From the NCBI GenBank assembly GCA_023451115.1, contig JAEXFV010000154.1, forward strand, positions 5,188 through 69,187: a stretch of 64,000 nucleotides of DNA. The letters run 5' to 3'. The notes beneath the pieces were generated by a model. It was not told where the DNA came from and did not search any database. It saw only the letters and a list, made by a program, of their open reading frames with translations. Position numbers and translations under genes: made by a program. Position 1 is the first letter of the stretch. Every line of letters starts with the position of its first letter. The stretch comes from Bacillota bacterium. GTDB lineage: Bacteria > Bacillota > Clostridia > Christensenellales > CAG-138. Shown piece after piece: positions 45,175 through 54,411 of this stretch.

Positions 45175-46353
45175 ATGGAACGCTACAAAAGACAAATCCC
45201 TGAAGGAGTGCAGGATACACTGCCACTGGAGTGTTATCACAAACGGCGGTTGGAAGAACAGATCATGGCTGTATTCAAGGCGGCGGGATACGATGAAATT
45301 GAAACGCCAACCTTTGAGTACTATGATGTGTTTGCTGGGGGAATTGGGGAAGTACGGCAGGAAAAGCTGCAAAAGTTTTTTGACGATAAGGGACGCATAC
45401 TGGTGTTGCGCCCTGATATTACCATGCCGATTGCCCGCCTTGCGGCAACCCGCCTGTATGAAGGGGCGCCCCTCAGGCTTTGTTACCGGGGAAACGCCTT
45501 TGGCACGGACGGCGCTTTTTACGCAGAACAAAAGGAGTTTACCCAGATGGGGGTGGAGCAGCTGGGAGTAAAGGGCCCTGAAGCGGATGCTGCGCTGATC
45601 GCCCTCTCACTGGAGGCGCTGCGGGCGGCTGGCCTGGGAGATACGGTAATCGAGCTGGGGCAGGTGGAGTTCTTCAAAGGGCTGATGGAGGAGGCAGGGG
45701 TGAACGTCCAGGCGGCGGATACGCTGCGCAGGTATGTGGATGAAAAAAACCTATTGGGTCTGGAGCTTTGCCTGAAAGAACTGGATGTGGAAGAAACGCT
45801 GCGGGAAAAAGTCTTGCGCCTCACCAACCTGTATGGTGGGGAAGAAGTGTTTGAGGAAGCTTTCGCCTTTTCCCACAGCCCGCGCTGCAGGGCTGCGGTG
45901 ATGAACAGTAAAACCATATATGAAATCCTTTGCGATTTTGGCCTTGCTTCCCATGTATCCATCGATTTTGGCATGCTGCAATCCATGGATTATTACTCCG
46001 GCATGGTGTTTAAAGGGATTAGCGCAGGCATTGGACAGCCTGTGCTTTCCGGCGGCCGGTATGACCACCTGACTGCCCAATTTGGAAAAGATATCCCTGC
46101 TACTGGTTTTTCCCTGGACAGTAAGCGCATCTTGGTGGCGTTGGACCGTAAGGGGGCGCTACAGGGAGGCCCCAGAGCGGATGCAGTCATTTCTGCTGCA
46201 GAGCATTGCCGCAAGCTTGCCTACCGGCGGGCAAACGCACTGAGAGGCAGCGGGCTGAGAACGGTGCTTGCGCTGCATTTGGACCGGGAGGGGTTGGAAA
46301 CGTATGCGGCGGGCATTGGAGCAAAGGCTGTTTGGGTGGAGGAAAAGGCATGA
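45175..46353 (+). CDS. hisZ: ATP phosphoribosyltransferase regulatory subunit HisZ
   Basis: A 392-residue histidyl-tRNA synthetase paralogue that activates and regulates the short-form HisG. It starts MERYKRQIPEGVQDTLP and has the class II core segments VLRPDITMPIARL (motif 2 region), ERVGQ-like QKEFTQMGVEQLG and GGRYDHLTAQFGKDIPATGFSL. The tRNA anticodon-binding C-terminus of a real synthetase is reduced. The stop overlaps hisG ATG by 4 bp (ATGA). Confidence 0.93.
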   Translation: MERYKRQIPEGVQDTLPLECYHKRRLEEQIMAVFKAAGYDEIETPTFEYYDVFAGGIGEVRQEKLQKFFDDKGRILVLRPDITMPIARLAATRLYEGAPLRLCYRGNAFGTDGAFYAEQKEFTQMGVEQLGVKGPEADAALIALSLEALRAAGLGDTVIELGQVEFFKGLMEEAGVNVQAADTLRRYVDEKNLLGLELCLKELDVEETLREKVLRLTNLYGGEEVFEEAFAFSHSPRCRAAVMNSKTIYEILCDFGLASHVSIDFGMLQSMDYYSGMVFKGISAGIGQPVLSGGRYDHLTAQFGKDIPATGFSLDSKRILVALDRKGALQGGPRADAVISAAEHCRKLAYRRANALRGSGLRTVLALHLDREGLETYAAGIGAKAVWVEEKA

Positions 46354-47000
46354 TGCAGGATGATCGGATTACCATTGCGCTGGCTAAGGGGCGTTTGGCG
46401 GATTATGCAATTGATTTGCTGGAGGATTGCGGCGTAGCGGTGGAAGCGCTGCGCCACCCTGGCCGCCGGCTGATCCTGGAGGATGAGGCAAACGGCTATC
46501 GCTTTGTGCTGGTAAAACCCACGGACGTGCCTACTTATGTATACTATGGCGTGGCGGATCTGGGCGTGGCGGGGAAGGATACCATCATGGAGCAAAACCT
46601 GCCGTTGTATGAAATGCTGGATTTGGGGTTTGGACGATGCCGCCTGTGCGTATGCGGTTTCGCGGAAGGGCCCAGGCCCAGCGTAACCGTGAGCAACCTG
46701 CGGGTTGCCACCAAATATCCCAATATTGCCCGCAGCCTCTATCATGCGCGGGGGGAAAATATCGACATCATCAAGCTCAACGGCTCTGTGGAGTTGGGGC
46801 CTTTAACCGGCATGAGCGACGTGATTTTAGATGTGGTGGAAAGCGGAAAAACCCTGGAGGAAAATGGTTTGGTGGTGCTGGAAGAGGTAAGCGAGGTAAC
46901 GGCCCGGGTGGTGGTAAACCGGGTAAGCCTGAAAACCAAGCGGCAGCGCATCCGGGGGCTAATCGCCGCACTGGAACAGGCCAATAAAATTGCGAAATAA
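46350..47000 (+). CDS. hisG: ATP phosphoribosyltransferase catalytic subunit HisG (short form)
   Basis: First enzyme of histidine biosynthesis, joining ATP and PRPP. It is a 216-residue short-form protein that needs HisZ, which is next to it. Signatures are ITIALAKGRL, LVKPTDVPTYVYYGVADLGV-type substrate segment, VATKYPNIA and the PRPP loop ILDVVESGKTLEENGL. ATG at 46350 overlaps the hisZ stop (ATGA); a second ATG at 46353 is adjacent. GGTGGAGG lies upstream. Confidence 0.95.
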   Translation: MMQDDRITIALAKGRLADYAIDLLEDCGVAVEALRHPGRRLILEDEANGYRFVLVKPTDVPTYVYYGVADLGVAGKDTIMEQNLPLYEMLDLGFGRCRLCVCGFAEGPRPSVTVSNLRVATKYPNIARSLYHARGENIDIIKLNGSVELGPLTGMSDVILDVVESGKTLEENGLVVLEEVSEVTARVVVNRVSLKTKRQRIRGLIAALEQANKIAK

Positions 47001-47117
47001 GTATGAATATTGCCCTGCCTACTGGAAATTGCTTGAAAATCCCGGTATATTAGTTACAGAGAAAGCAATACCGTCAGATCTGGTTAGGGCTGTGCCCTAG
47101 GGAAACAGGGGGATAAT

Positions 47118-48407
47118 ATGATCAAGGTTTATGATGCAAGGCAAGATCAGGATGCCATTTTGGAAAAGTTGGCAGCAAGAAACCGGGAAATCGATGAGAG
47201 TGTGCGGGAAACCGTGCGGGGGATGATAAAAGCTGTCCGGGAGGAAGGCGATGTGGCGCTGCTGCGTTATTCCAAGCAGTTTGACTGGCCGTTGATGACC
47301 GGGCGGGATATTGTGGTTTCGGAAGATGAAATTGCTGCTGCATACGGGGAAATCCAGCCCAAAACCCTCAACGCCCTGCGGGCCGCGGCTGTGAATATTC
47401 GAGCCTATCATGAAAAACAGCTGCGGGAAGGCTATATGATGGGAGAACGGGGCAAGCGCACCGGCCAGCTCATCCGCCCTTTAAACCGGGTGGGGGTTTA
47501 TGTGCCGGGGGGCCGCGCCGCCTACCCTTCCAGCGTACTGATGAATATCCTGCCGGCTAAAGTGGCCGGGGTGCAGGATGTGATTATGGTGACGCCGCCG
47601 GATCAATCCGGTAAAATCAACCCTATGACGCTGGTGGCTGCCAATGAAGCGGGGGCGGATAAGGTGCTGCGTATCGGCGGCGCGCAGGCGATCGCCGCAT
47701 TGGCCTATGGCACCAATACCGTGCCCAAAGTGGATAAAATCACAGGCCCCGGCAATATTTACGTTGCCGCTGCCAAACGCGAGGTGTTTGGCACAGTGGG
47801 TATTGATATGATGGCTGGCCCCTCGGAAGTGCTGATCGTTGCGGATATGAGCGCCAACGCCGCTTTTGTGGCGGCGGATATGCTTTCCCAGGCCGAGCAT
47901 GATCCTCTGGCGGCCGCATTCCTAGTGACAGATAGCCTGAAGCTGGCGGAGATGGTACAGGATCAGCTGGCGCGACAGCTGGGCCGCCTGGAGCGCCAGG
48001 ACATTGCCCGCAGCTCCATTGAGGATCAGAGCGGGATTATCATCACCCAAAGTGTTGCGGACAGCATAGAAGTAGCAAACCGCATCGCGCCAGAACACCT
48101 GGAGCTGATGCTGGAACGGCCCGCCGCCTATCTGGACCAGGTGCAGAATGCAGGCGCGGTATTCCTGGGCGCCTATTCTCCCGAGCCTCTTGGGGATTAT
48201 TTTGCGGGCACCAACCATGTGTTGCCAACAGGGGGAACTGCCCGTTTCTCCTCTCCGCTGGGAGTGGACGATTTTATTAAGCGCACCAGCATGGTGTTTT
48301 ACAGCCGGGAGGGGTTGGAAACCGCGGCGGTTGATGTAACCACTCTGGCCTATGCAGAAGGGCTGAGCGCCCATGCCAGGGCCATAGAAATCCGGTTTGA
48401 AAAATGA
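47118..48407 (+). CDS. hisD: Histidinol dehydrogenase
   Basis: A 429-residue zinc enzyme that makes the last two steps of histidine synthesis, histidinol to histidine with two NAD. It has GVYVPGGRAAYPSSVLMN, the glycine-rich KITGPGNIYVAAAK, QAEHDPLAAAF (zinc and substrate residues), APEHLELM (catalytic His region) and GTNHVLPTGGTARFSSPLGV. GGGGG lies before ATG. Separated from hisG by 117 bp containing a small GC-rich hairpin (near 47085-47101) but no clear terminator. Confidence 0.96.
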   Translation: MIKVYDARQDQDAILEKLAARNREIDESVRETVRGMIKAVREEGDVALLRYSKQFDWPLMTGRDIVVSEDEIAAAYGEIQPKTLNALRAAAVNIRAYHEKQLREGYMMGERGKRTGQLIRPLNRVGVYVPGGRAAYPSSVLMNILPAKVAGVQDVIMVTPPDQSGKINPMTLVAANEAGADKVLRIGGAQAIAALAYGTNTVPKVDKITGPGNIYVAAAKREVFGTVGIDMMAGPSEVLIVADMSANAAFVAADMLSQAEHDPLAAAFLVTDSLKLAEMVQDQLARQLGRLERQDIARSSIEDQSGIIITQSVADSIEVANRIAPEHLELMLERPAAYLDQVQNAGAVFLGAYSPEPLGDYFAGTNHVLPTGGTARFSSPLGVDDFIKRTSMVFYSREGLETAAVDVTTLAYAEGLSAHARAIEIRFEK

Positions 48408-48509
48408 GGATACCATGCCCTGAAAAATAGCCGCCCTCTCAGGCCATAGGCTTTGGGGACTTTATCTGTCCCGCAGGCGGAACGAGAGGCAAGCCAGAAG
48501 GAGGCAACC

Positions 48510-49097
48510 ATGCGGAAAGCTACCATCCAACGGGATACATCCGAAACCCATATTTCCCTCACCATTGACCTGGACGGGCAAGGAAAGGGGGAAATCCAAA
48601 CCGGGGTAGGGTTTTTCGACCATATGCTCAACCTGTTTGCCAGGCATGGCTGCTTTGATCTGGCAGTGTGTTGCAAAGGGGATGTGGAGGTGGACGCCCA
48701 CCATACGGTAGAGGATGTGGGGCTTGCCCTTGGCGCGGCCATGAAAGAGGCTTTGGGGGATAAGCGGGGGATCCGCCGGTATGGGGAATGCCTGCTGCCT
48801 ATGGACGAAGCGCTGCTGCAGGTAGCATTGGATCTATCCGGCAGGCCGTATCTGGGCTTTTGTGCGCAGTTACCGCCGGGTGCCATGATCGGCGCTTTTG
48901 ACGCCCAGTTGGCAGAGGAGTTTTTCCGGGCGCTGGTTGTGCAGGGCGGGATTACCTTGCATATCCGGCAGGTAAGCGGAGTGAACCTGCATCATATCGT
49001 TGAGGGCATGTTTAAAGCCGTAGCCAGGGCGTTGCGGGGGGCAGTGGAACCGGATCCCCGGGTTACCGGGGTGCCCAGCACCAAGGGTGTGTTATGA
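48510..49097 (+). CDS. hisB: Imidazoleglycerol-phosphate dehydratase
   Basis: A 195-residue manganese enzyme, dehydratase only (no fused phosphatase). Its metal-binding repeats are visible: TGVGFFDHMLNLFARHG, DAHHTVEDVGLALG and NLHHIVEGMFKAVARALR. It begins RKATIQRDTSETHISLTIDL. AGAAGGAGG precedes ATG 48510 by 5 nt; the in-frame upstream start at 48453 is not needed. Overlaps thiN by 4 bp (ATGA). Confidence 0.95.
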   Translation: MRKATIQRDTSETHISLTIDLDGQGKGEIQTGVGFFDHMLNLFARHGCFDLAVCCKGDVEVDAHHTVEDVGLALGAAMKEALGDKRGIRRYGECLLPMDEALLQVALDLSGRPYLGFCAQLPPGAMIGAFDAQLAEEFFRALVVQGGITLHIRQVSGVNLHHIVEGMFKAVARALRGAVEPDPRVTGVPSTKGVL

Positions 49098-49723
49098 GCC
49101 AAGGCCGTTGCATCATTATTACCGCATATTTGCCTGGGGGTGTGGCAGGGTTATTCCGGCCTGCCCCGGGTGATTTTTTGCTGTGCGCAGATGGGGGATA
49201 CCGGCTGGCGTGCCAGGCAGGGCTCACGCCGGATGCCTTTATTGGGGACTTTGATTCCCTGGAAGAGAGTCAGATTGATTGCCCGGACTGCATCCGGGTC
49301 CCGGTGGAAAAGGATGATACGGACACCTTGCTTTGCCTGAAGCATGGGCTGGAGCTGGGTTATGGTGATTTTGTGATTTTGGGCGGCCTGGGCGGGCGGC
49401 TGGATCATACGGTAGCCAACCTGCAAACCCTGGCTTTTGCCCAGCAGGCAGGAGCAAAGGCGCGAATACTGGATTGGGAAAACCAGGCGTTTTTGCTGGC
49501 GCCGGGAGAGCATCATATTCCAGCGAAAAAAGGTTATAAATTTTCCATCTTTGCCTGGACGCAAGAGTGCACCGGCGTATATGAGCGCAATTTGCAATAC
49601 CCTTTGACAGACGCTACCCTTACCCAGCACTTTCCCCTTGGCGTAAGCAATGTGTTTATGGGGGATGAGGCGGTTGTTTGCCTGGGAACAGGGCTGTTGC
49701 TGTGCGTGCTTTCCAAGTACTGA
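49094..49723 (+). CDS. thiN: Thiamine pyrophosphokinase
   Basis: A 209-residue enzyme making thiamine diphosphate from thiamine and ATP. It has CADGGYRLA, PDAFIGDFDSLEES and the DDTDTLLCLKHGLELG stretch with the catalytic acids, and LGGLGGRLDHTVANLQTL. A C-terminal substrate-binding barrel follows (HFPLGVSNVFMGDEAVV). Translationally coupled to hisB, an unusual partner. The thiamine diphosphate would supply enzymes such as IorA in this window (inference). Confidence 0.92.
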   Translation: MSQGRCIIITAYLPGGVAGLFRPAPGDFLLCADGGYRLACQAGLTPDAFIGDFDSLEESQIDCPDCIRVPVEKDDTDTLLCLKHGLELGYGDFVILGGLGGRLDHTVANLQTLAFAQQAGAKARILDWENQAFLLAPGEHHIPAKKGYKFSIFAWTQECTGVYERNLQYPLTDATLTQHFPLGVSNVFMGDEAVVCLGTGLLLCVLSKY

Positions 49724-49835
49724 GCCATACAACGAATCAGACAAACCAAATATTGGGCCATTTCTAAATGAAATAATGTGGTATCATGGATACAATTCAG
49801 ATGCATTTCACAGCTAGGCTTGAGGAGAAAGCGAG

Positions 49836-50498
49836 GTGTGCCAATTGTTGCGCATGTTGATCGTGGAGGATGAAAAGCCTATTTCAGAATTGATCCGCAT
49901 GAATTTAAGCGACCGCGGCTTTCGATGCGATTGCGCTTATGATGGGAAGCAGGCGGCGGATTTGATTGAACGAAACCGGTATGATTTAATTTTGCTGGAT
50001 ATTATGCTGCCGGAAATTGACGGCTACGAGCTCATGGAGTATATCAAACCCATGGATATGCCGGTGATTTTTCTTACGGCAAAGTCCGGCGTAGCGGATC
50101 GGGTAAAGGGCCTGCGGCTGGGCGCGGATGATTACCTGGTAAAGCCTTTTGCCATAGTGGAGCTGCTGGCCCGGGTGGAAACCGTGTTGCGCCGCTACCA
50201 GAAAACCGGAAGCAGCATCCGCTGCGGGGATGTGGAGATCAATACTGAGAGCCGATGGGTAAAGCAAAACGGCAGGCAGGTGGAACTGACCCCAAAGGAA
50301 TACGAGCTGCTGTTGCTGTTTGCACGCAATAAAAACATTGCGCTGTTTCGAGAAACCATATTTGAGCGGGTATGGCAGGCGGAATATCTGGGAGACAGCC
50401 GCACAGTGGATTTGCATGTGCAGCGCCTGAGAAAAAAGCTGGGTTGGGAGGACAGGCTCAAAACCGTGTATAAGGTGGGATACCGGCTAGAGGAATAG
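49836..50498 (+). CDS. OmpR-family response regulator
   Basis: A 220-residue response regulator. The receiver domain has VEDEKPI (acid pair), LLDIMLPEIDGYE (phospho-acceptor Asp near 57), LTAKS (Thr) and VKPF (Lys). The winged-helix output domain is ELTPKEYELLLLFARN to YLGDSRTVDLHVQRLRKKLG and VGYRLE. The GTG at 49836 has GAGGAG 8 nt upstream; ATG 49854 would shorten it by six residues. It acts with the histidine kinase downstream. An extended -10 (TG-G-TATCAT at 49779-49787) precedes it. Confidence 0.92.
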   Translation: MCQLLRMLIVEDEKPISELIRMNLSDRGFRCDCAYDGKQAADLIERNRYDLILLDIMLPEIDGYELMEYIKPMDMPVIFLTAKSGVADRVKGLRLGADDYLVKPFAIVELLARVETVLRRYQKTGSSIRCGDVEINTESRWVKQNGRQVELTPKEYELLLLFARNKNIALFRETIFERVWQAEYLGDSRTVDLHVQRLRKKLGWEDRLKTVYKVGYRLEE

Positions 50499-50593
50499 CG
50501 GCATTCCCCAATCAGAGGAGTTTGGAATTTGAGCAAAGCGCTAAAAAAGGCCTTCCCTTTTTGCCCGCCTGATGCTGGGGAAAGCAGGTTTGT

Positions 50594-52009
50594 ATGAAAT
50601 TTTGGGTAAAAGTGTTTTTGGCTACCGTTGCTGTGATGGCAGCCGCTTTTGGAGCCATTGGATACGCATTGGTCACAGCCTCTTTCCAGTCTACCCTGTC
50701 CCGGGAAGAACAGCGCGCCTTGGAAAGCGGCCGTATGGTGCAGGTGGTTCTGGAGGCCAATGCGCAAATTTATACGTCTCAGACTTCCCTCCCGGACGAC
50801 GGCGTTTTGGGGGCGTTGATGGAGCGGGTTGCTACAGGAGATTTTGCTACCGCCCGGCTGTATGGCAGGGACTATGGGCTCATCTGGGGGAAGCAGGGGG
50901 AGCCTCCTCTGGATTTACTGCAAGGCGCCGCGTACGGCCAGGCGCATGTGATCCGGCAGGAGGGAGAAACCTACTGGGTGGAAACCGCGACCCCAGTAAC
51001 TCTGGCAGGCAGAGCCTGCTTGCTGTATACCCGGCAGGACGTGAGTTGGGTATTTCAGCAACAGGACGCCATGTTCCAGAGCTGCGCTATCATTACCGCG
51101 CTGGCATTGGGGATAGCAGCGGTTATAATGGCGGCGGTATGCGGCATTTTAACACAGCCCATCCGCCAGCTCTCGTTGGCAACGAAAAAAATTGCCGCTG
51201 GAGAGTACGGAAAACGGGCCCCAGTGATGAGCCGGGATGAGGTCGGCGCGCTGACCAGGGATTTTAACACTATGGCGGATGCGTTGGAAAAACATATAAA
51301 AGAACTGAAAGAGGAAGCGCGGCGGCGGGAGGATTTTGTTGCCAGTTTTGCCCATGAGCTGAAAACCCCGCTTACCTCCATCATTGGTTATGCGGATATG
51401 TTACGTTCCCAGGAATTGCCGCCGGAGCGGGCGTTTTCCTGCGCCAATTATATCTTTAAAGAGGGGAGGCGGCTGGAGAGCCTGTCTCTGAAGCTGTTGG
51501 AACTCATCGTGCTGGAGCGCCAATCCTTCCCCACTAAACCTGCAAACGGCAGGCTGCTTTGTGAGAGCGCTGCCGCTGCCGCCGGGCCTGCCCTGAAACA
51601 GAAATACGGGGTCATCCTCCAGTGCCATGCCCAGGACGGCATTGTGCTGGCAGAACCCGATTTGTTGATCACGCTGCTGGTGAACCTGCTGGATAATGCC
51701 GCCAAAGCATCCGTGTTTGGGCAATCCGTGCTGCTGCAGGGAAAGGTGGAGGAGAACGATTATGTGTTCCAGGTAGCGGATACAGGCCGTGGCATTCCAC
51801 AGGAGGAGCTGCAAAGAATAACTGAAGCATTTTATATGGTGGATAAATCCCGTGCCCGACAACAAAGCGGTGCAGGGCTGGGACTGGCCCTTGCGGCCCA
51901 GATTGCCCGGCTGCATGGCACGCAATTGGCATTTGCCAGCGAGCTTAACAAGGGAACTACAGCCAAAATCGCTTTGGCACTGGCCTCCGGGGAGGAAGCG
52001 CATGGATAA
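50594..52009 (+). CDS. Membrane sensor histidine kinase
   Basis: A 471-residue sensor kinase. TM1 (about 7-28), an extracytoplasmic sensor (about 30-150), TM2 (about 160-185), HAMP (about 190-240), then HisKA with the phospho-acceptor in FVASFAHELKTPLTSIIGY (about His258) and a HATPase domain with N box LLVNLLDNAAKAS, G1 VADTGRGIP and G2 GAGLGLALA. The sensed signal is unknown. It overlaps the next gene by 8 bp, so those products are probably made together. Confidence 0.92.
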   Translation: MKFWVKVFLATVAVMAAAFGAIGYALVTASFQSTLSREEQRALESGRMVQVVLEANAQIYTSQTSLPDDGVLGALMERVATGDFATARLYGRDYGLIWGKQGEPPLDLLQGAAYGQAHVIRQEGETYWVETATPVTLAGRACLLYTRQDVSWVFQQQDAMFQSCAIITALALGIAAVIMAAVCGILTQPIRQLSLATKKIAAGEYGKRAPVMSRDEVGALTRDFNTMADALEKHIKELKEEARRREDFVASFAHELKTPLTSIIGYADMLRSQELPPERAFSCANYIFKEGRRLESLSLKLLELIVLERQSFPTKPANGRLLCESAAAAAGPALKQKYGVILQCHAQDGIVLAEPDLLITLLVNLLDNAAKASVFGQSVLLQGKVEENDYVFQVADTGRGIPQEELQRITEAFYMVDKSRARQQSGAGLGLALAAQIARLHGTQLAFASELNKGTTAKIALALASGEEAHG

Positions 52010-52811
52010 AAAACGCATAATACATTGCCGGCAAGCCTGGCTTCCGTATGCCTGCTGCGCCTTATTAACGGCAGGTATTGTGGCGGTTAGCCTGTTTTTG
52101 CCGCAAATCATTGCCAAACGGCAGCGGGCACGGCTGGTAAACGTAGTGTCTGCAGAAGCGATAGCAGCCTCTGATACGGCAACACAGCAAAAGGAGAAAC
52201 TGCGGTTGCTGCTGTTGATGGCTACCGGGGGAGAGCGCGTGGAAAAGTCCACCCTCCAGGCCCCCCAGGGGAGCGCCCTTTCTCCCCAACAGGCCCAAAA
52301 ACGTGGTATGGCCGTGCTGCAGGAACTCATGGCGGCCGGCATACTCCTGGAGCAAACCCAATCCGGCGGCATAGAGCTGCCTGTGTATGGGGAAAAGGAA
52401 GCGGTGGCAGGGCATTCCCAATACTATTGTCTAACGGATTTGGGCACAGGGGAAGTCTATGGATATTACCTGCTCCTTTACCGGGATTCGTCCATTGGTG
52501 ATGTGGGGCAGCTGACGCTGGATGCGCAAACAGGACAGCTGCTGCAGCTGGAAATGACCTATGGCAACCGCCGATACCATGATATCCCGCCGCAAGAGCT
52601 GGCAAACGCCGTGGCAGAGTATCTGGGGCAGGGCGAGATGGACCCGGCAAGCGGTTCCGCTTCCGGCATGTTTTATACGGGTACGCTGCACCAGGGGGAA
52701 TATACCCTGCAAGTTGGCAGCAAAAACTCTGCGCCAGGCGGACTTTCCATCTGGTGGTATCCCAAGGGGATGGAGGCGCCGTATCAGGATTATTATGAGG
52801 GACGGTGGTAA
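52002..52811 (+). CDS. Unknown single-pass membrane protein in the two-component operon
   Basis: A 269-residue protein I cannot name. One N-terminal membrane helix (about 13-33, WLPYACCALLTAGIVAVSLF) precedes an extracytoplasmic domain. It is not YycH/YycI by sequence, but occupies the same place: last-but-one in a kinase operon and likely facing outside. It overlaps the kinase stop by 8 bp and has GGGGAGG before ATG 52002. A regulatory partner of the kinase is a reasonable guess only. Confidence 0.65.
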   Translation: MDKKRIIHCRQAWLPYACCALLTAGIVAVSLFLPQIIAKRQRARLVNVVSAEAIAASDTATQQKEKLRLLLLMATGGERVEKSTLQAPQGSALSPQQAQKRGMAVLQELMAAGILLEQTQSGGIELPVYGEKEAVAGHSQYYCLTDLGTGEVYGYYLLLYRDSSIGDVGQLTLDAQTGQLLQLEMTYGNRRYHDIPPQELANAVAEYLGQGEMDPASGSASGMFYTGTLHQGEYTLQVGSKNSAPGGLSIWWYPKGMEAPYQDYYEGRW

Positions 52812-52812
52812 A

Positions 52813-53484
52813 GTGCAAAAAGGGAAAAAGACGCTGCTTGCAGTTTTGGCAGGCGGGCTGTTGTGCTTTGCTATGGGGTGTACGCTGCCGGGCTTTACCA
52901 CCCAGGCGCCTCCGGATTTTAGCTGGCAGGTGCGTACAGCTTCGGATTTGCCTGCCCAGCCGGAGGTTACGCCTGTGCCGTTGCCGCAGGGCTTTTTGGG
53001 CCCGGAATATACCGTGCGTTACGAAGAAGATGTGGACCTGGATGGAGACGGGGAGGCGGAGCGGCTTCGTATTTGTTGGCAAACCGGTTTGCGGGCGGGG
53101 ATGTACCTCTGTGTGGAGGAAGCGGTTGCCCAGTTGCCCCCCAACACCCCCTGGAACTATATTTGCACTCTGGTAGACCTGGACCAGGCAGACGAATTTT
53201 TGGAAATTGCGGTTTATGAAGTGGACTGTACCCTGTTTTACCGATACATGGACGGCGTGTTTTATGAAATGGGGGAACTCTATGGCTGCCTGGCGGGGCA
53301 AAAGGGGCTGCAAAACGTTAGCATTTTTCCAGATGGAAATGGGGAGATTACCGTGCAAGAACCGGCAGGGTCACAAAGTTACTGGGAATGCCGCTATGCC
53401 ATAGAAAACCACAGGCTGGTGCCAATGCAAGAGCCGCGGCTAATGGAAATGGCGCCTGCCCGAGAGCTGGAAAAGACGGAATAA
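52813..53484 (+). CDS. Unknown lipoprotein in the two-component operon
   Basis: A 223-residue exported lipoprotein; the lipobox is FAMGC (about Cys23). Start is GTG at 52813 (GAGGG upstream) or in-frame ATG at 52795. An acidic stretch VDLDGDGEAERLR resembles an FG-GAP/VCBS-like calcium-binding loop. No other domain recognised. It begins 1 bp after the preceding stop and is followed by a terminator, so it closes the operon. Confidence 0.65.
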   Translation: MQKGKKTLLAVLAGGLLCFAMGCTLPGFTTQAPPDFSWQVRTASDLPAQPEVTPVPLPQGFLGPEYTVRYEEDVDLDGDGEAERLRICWQTGLRAGMYLCVEEAVAQLPPNTPWNYICTLVDLDQADEFLEIAVYEVDCTLFYRYMDGVFYEMGELYGCLAGQKGLQNVSIFPDGNGEITVQEPAGSQSYWECRYAIENHRLVPMQEPRLMEMAPARELEKTE

Positions 53485-53492
53485 AAGCACAA

Positions 53493-53520
53493 AAACGGAG
53501 AGGCGGTTTCCTCTCCGTTT
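53493..53520. terminator. Intrinsic terminator between the kinase operon and rex
   Basis: 11-bp stem AAACGGAGAGG / CCTCTCCGTTT, A- and T-runs on both sides, so it can serve both convergent genes. Confidence 0.85.
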
Positions 53521-53548
53521 GCTTTTCTTTTCAGTTACCGGCAAAGCA

Positions 53549-54181
53549 TCAGCAATCATGCTCCAGAGAATTGATGCGATAAGCCAGAACATACATGCTG
53601 TCGCTTAAATGCACATTTTCCACCGGAACAGGGGCGGTTACCGTAGTAGGCACAAAATTCCAAATTCCTTTGATGCCTGCGGATACCATAGCGTCCGCAA
53701 TGGACTGGGCCGCTCTGCGCCGGGCGGAGATCACGCCGATTTCAATGTTGTGTTCCCTAATAAAATCTTCCATCTGGTCAATATGGTAAATGGGCCTGCC
53801 GCTGATTTCCTGGCCAATCAATGCTTCGTCCACATCGAATAGCGCGCAAACAGAGAATCCCTCCTGGGCAAATCCTTCATAGTTGCACAAGGCCTGCCCA
53901 ATGTTTCCTGCGCCTGCGATAATAATTTTATGGGTGCGGTCTAAGCCCAATATAGCGGCAATCTCTTTGTGCAGGTTTTTTACATGGTAGCCATAACCTT
54001 GCTGGCCAAACCCGCCAAAGCAGTTTAGATCCTGGCGTACCTGGGAAGCGTTCAAATTCATTTGCTCAGCCAGGGCGCTGGAAGAAATCCGTTCCACATC
54101 ATTTGCAGAGAGCCACTCCAATTGGCGGTAGTATTTGGGTAGCCGGCGAATGACGGCTTCGGATACCCTGCGGTCCTTCAT
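53549..54181 (-). CDS. rex: Redox-sensing transcriptional repressor Rex
   Basis: A 210-residue NADH-sensing repressor of fermentation and anaerobic genes. N-terminal winged helix (about 5-80, VSEAVIRRLPKYYRQLEWL; SSALAEQMNLNASQVRQDL) and Rossmann domain with IIAGAGNIGQALCNYEGF (GxGxxG), then the typical RPIYHIDQMEDFI. Length is usual. AAGGAGG precedes ATG. I found no clear Rex operator (TTGTTAA-type) in its own upstream region. Confidence 0.95.
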   Translation of the reverse strand: MKDRRVSEAVIRRLPKYYRQLEWLSANDVERISSSALAEQMNLNASQVRQDLNCFGGFGQQGYGYHVKNLHKEIAAILGLDRTHKIIIAGAGNIGQALCNYEGFAQEGFSVCALFDVDEALIGQEISGRPIYHIDQMEDFIREHNIEIGVISARRRAAQSIADAMVSAGIKGIWNFVPTTVTAPVPVENVHLSDSMYVLAYRINSLEHDC

Positions 54182-54411
54182 AGGTATTCCTCCTTAATGG
54201 GTATACGCTTACAAGACAGTGTAAACATAATTAATTTCTTTGGTTTTATTATAATCTCAGCGTCCGCGCGGTTCAAGGCTTCTGGAAGAAACTTATTTTA
54301 TGTATACACAAATTTCTGTTAAAAAGAAAGAAATGAAATATGGGTTGATTTTATGTAATGTTTACAGGATAATAGCAAGTAGCATACGCAGGAAAGTGGA
54401 GGAAGGATAGC

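Noticed and set aside
54182..54260. Rex operator upstream of rex
   Set aside because: No TTGTTAA-type dyad found, only partial TGTTTACA-like strings.
54182..54411. Possible purine riboswitch upstream of xpt
   Set aside because: The conserved core (TATAA, then GGTTTGGGAGTTTCTACC-like loops) is not present.
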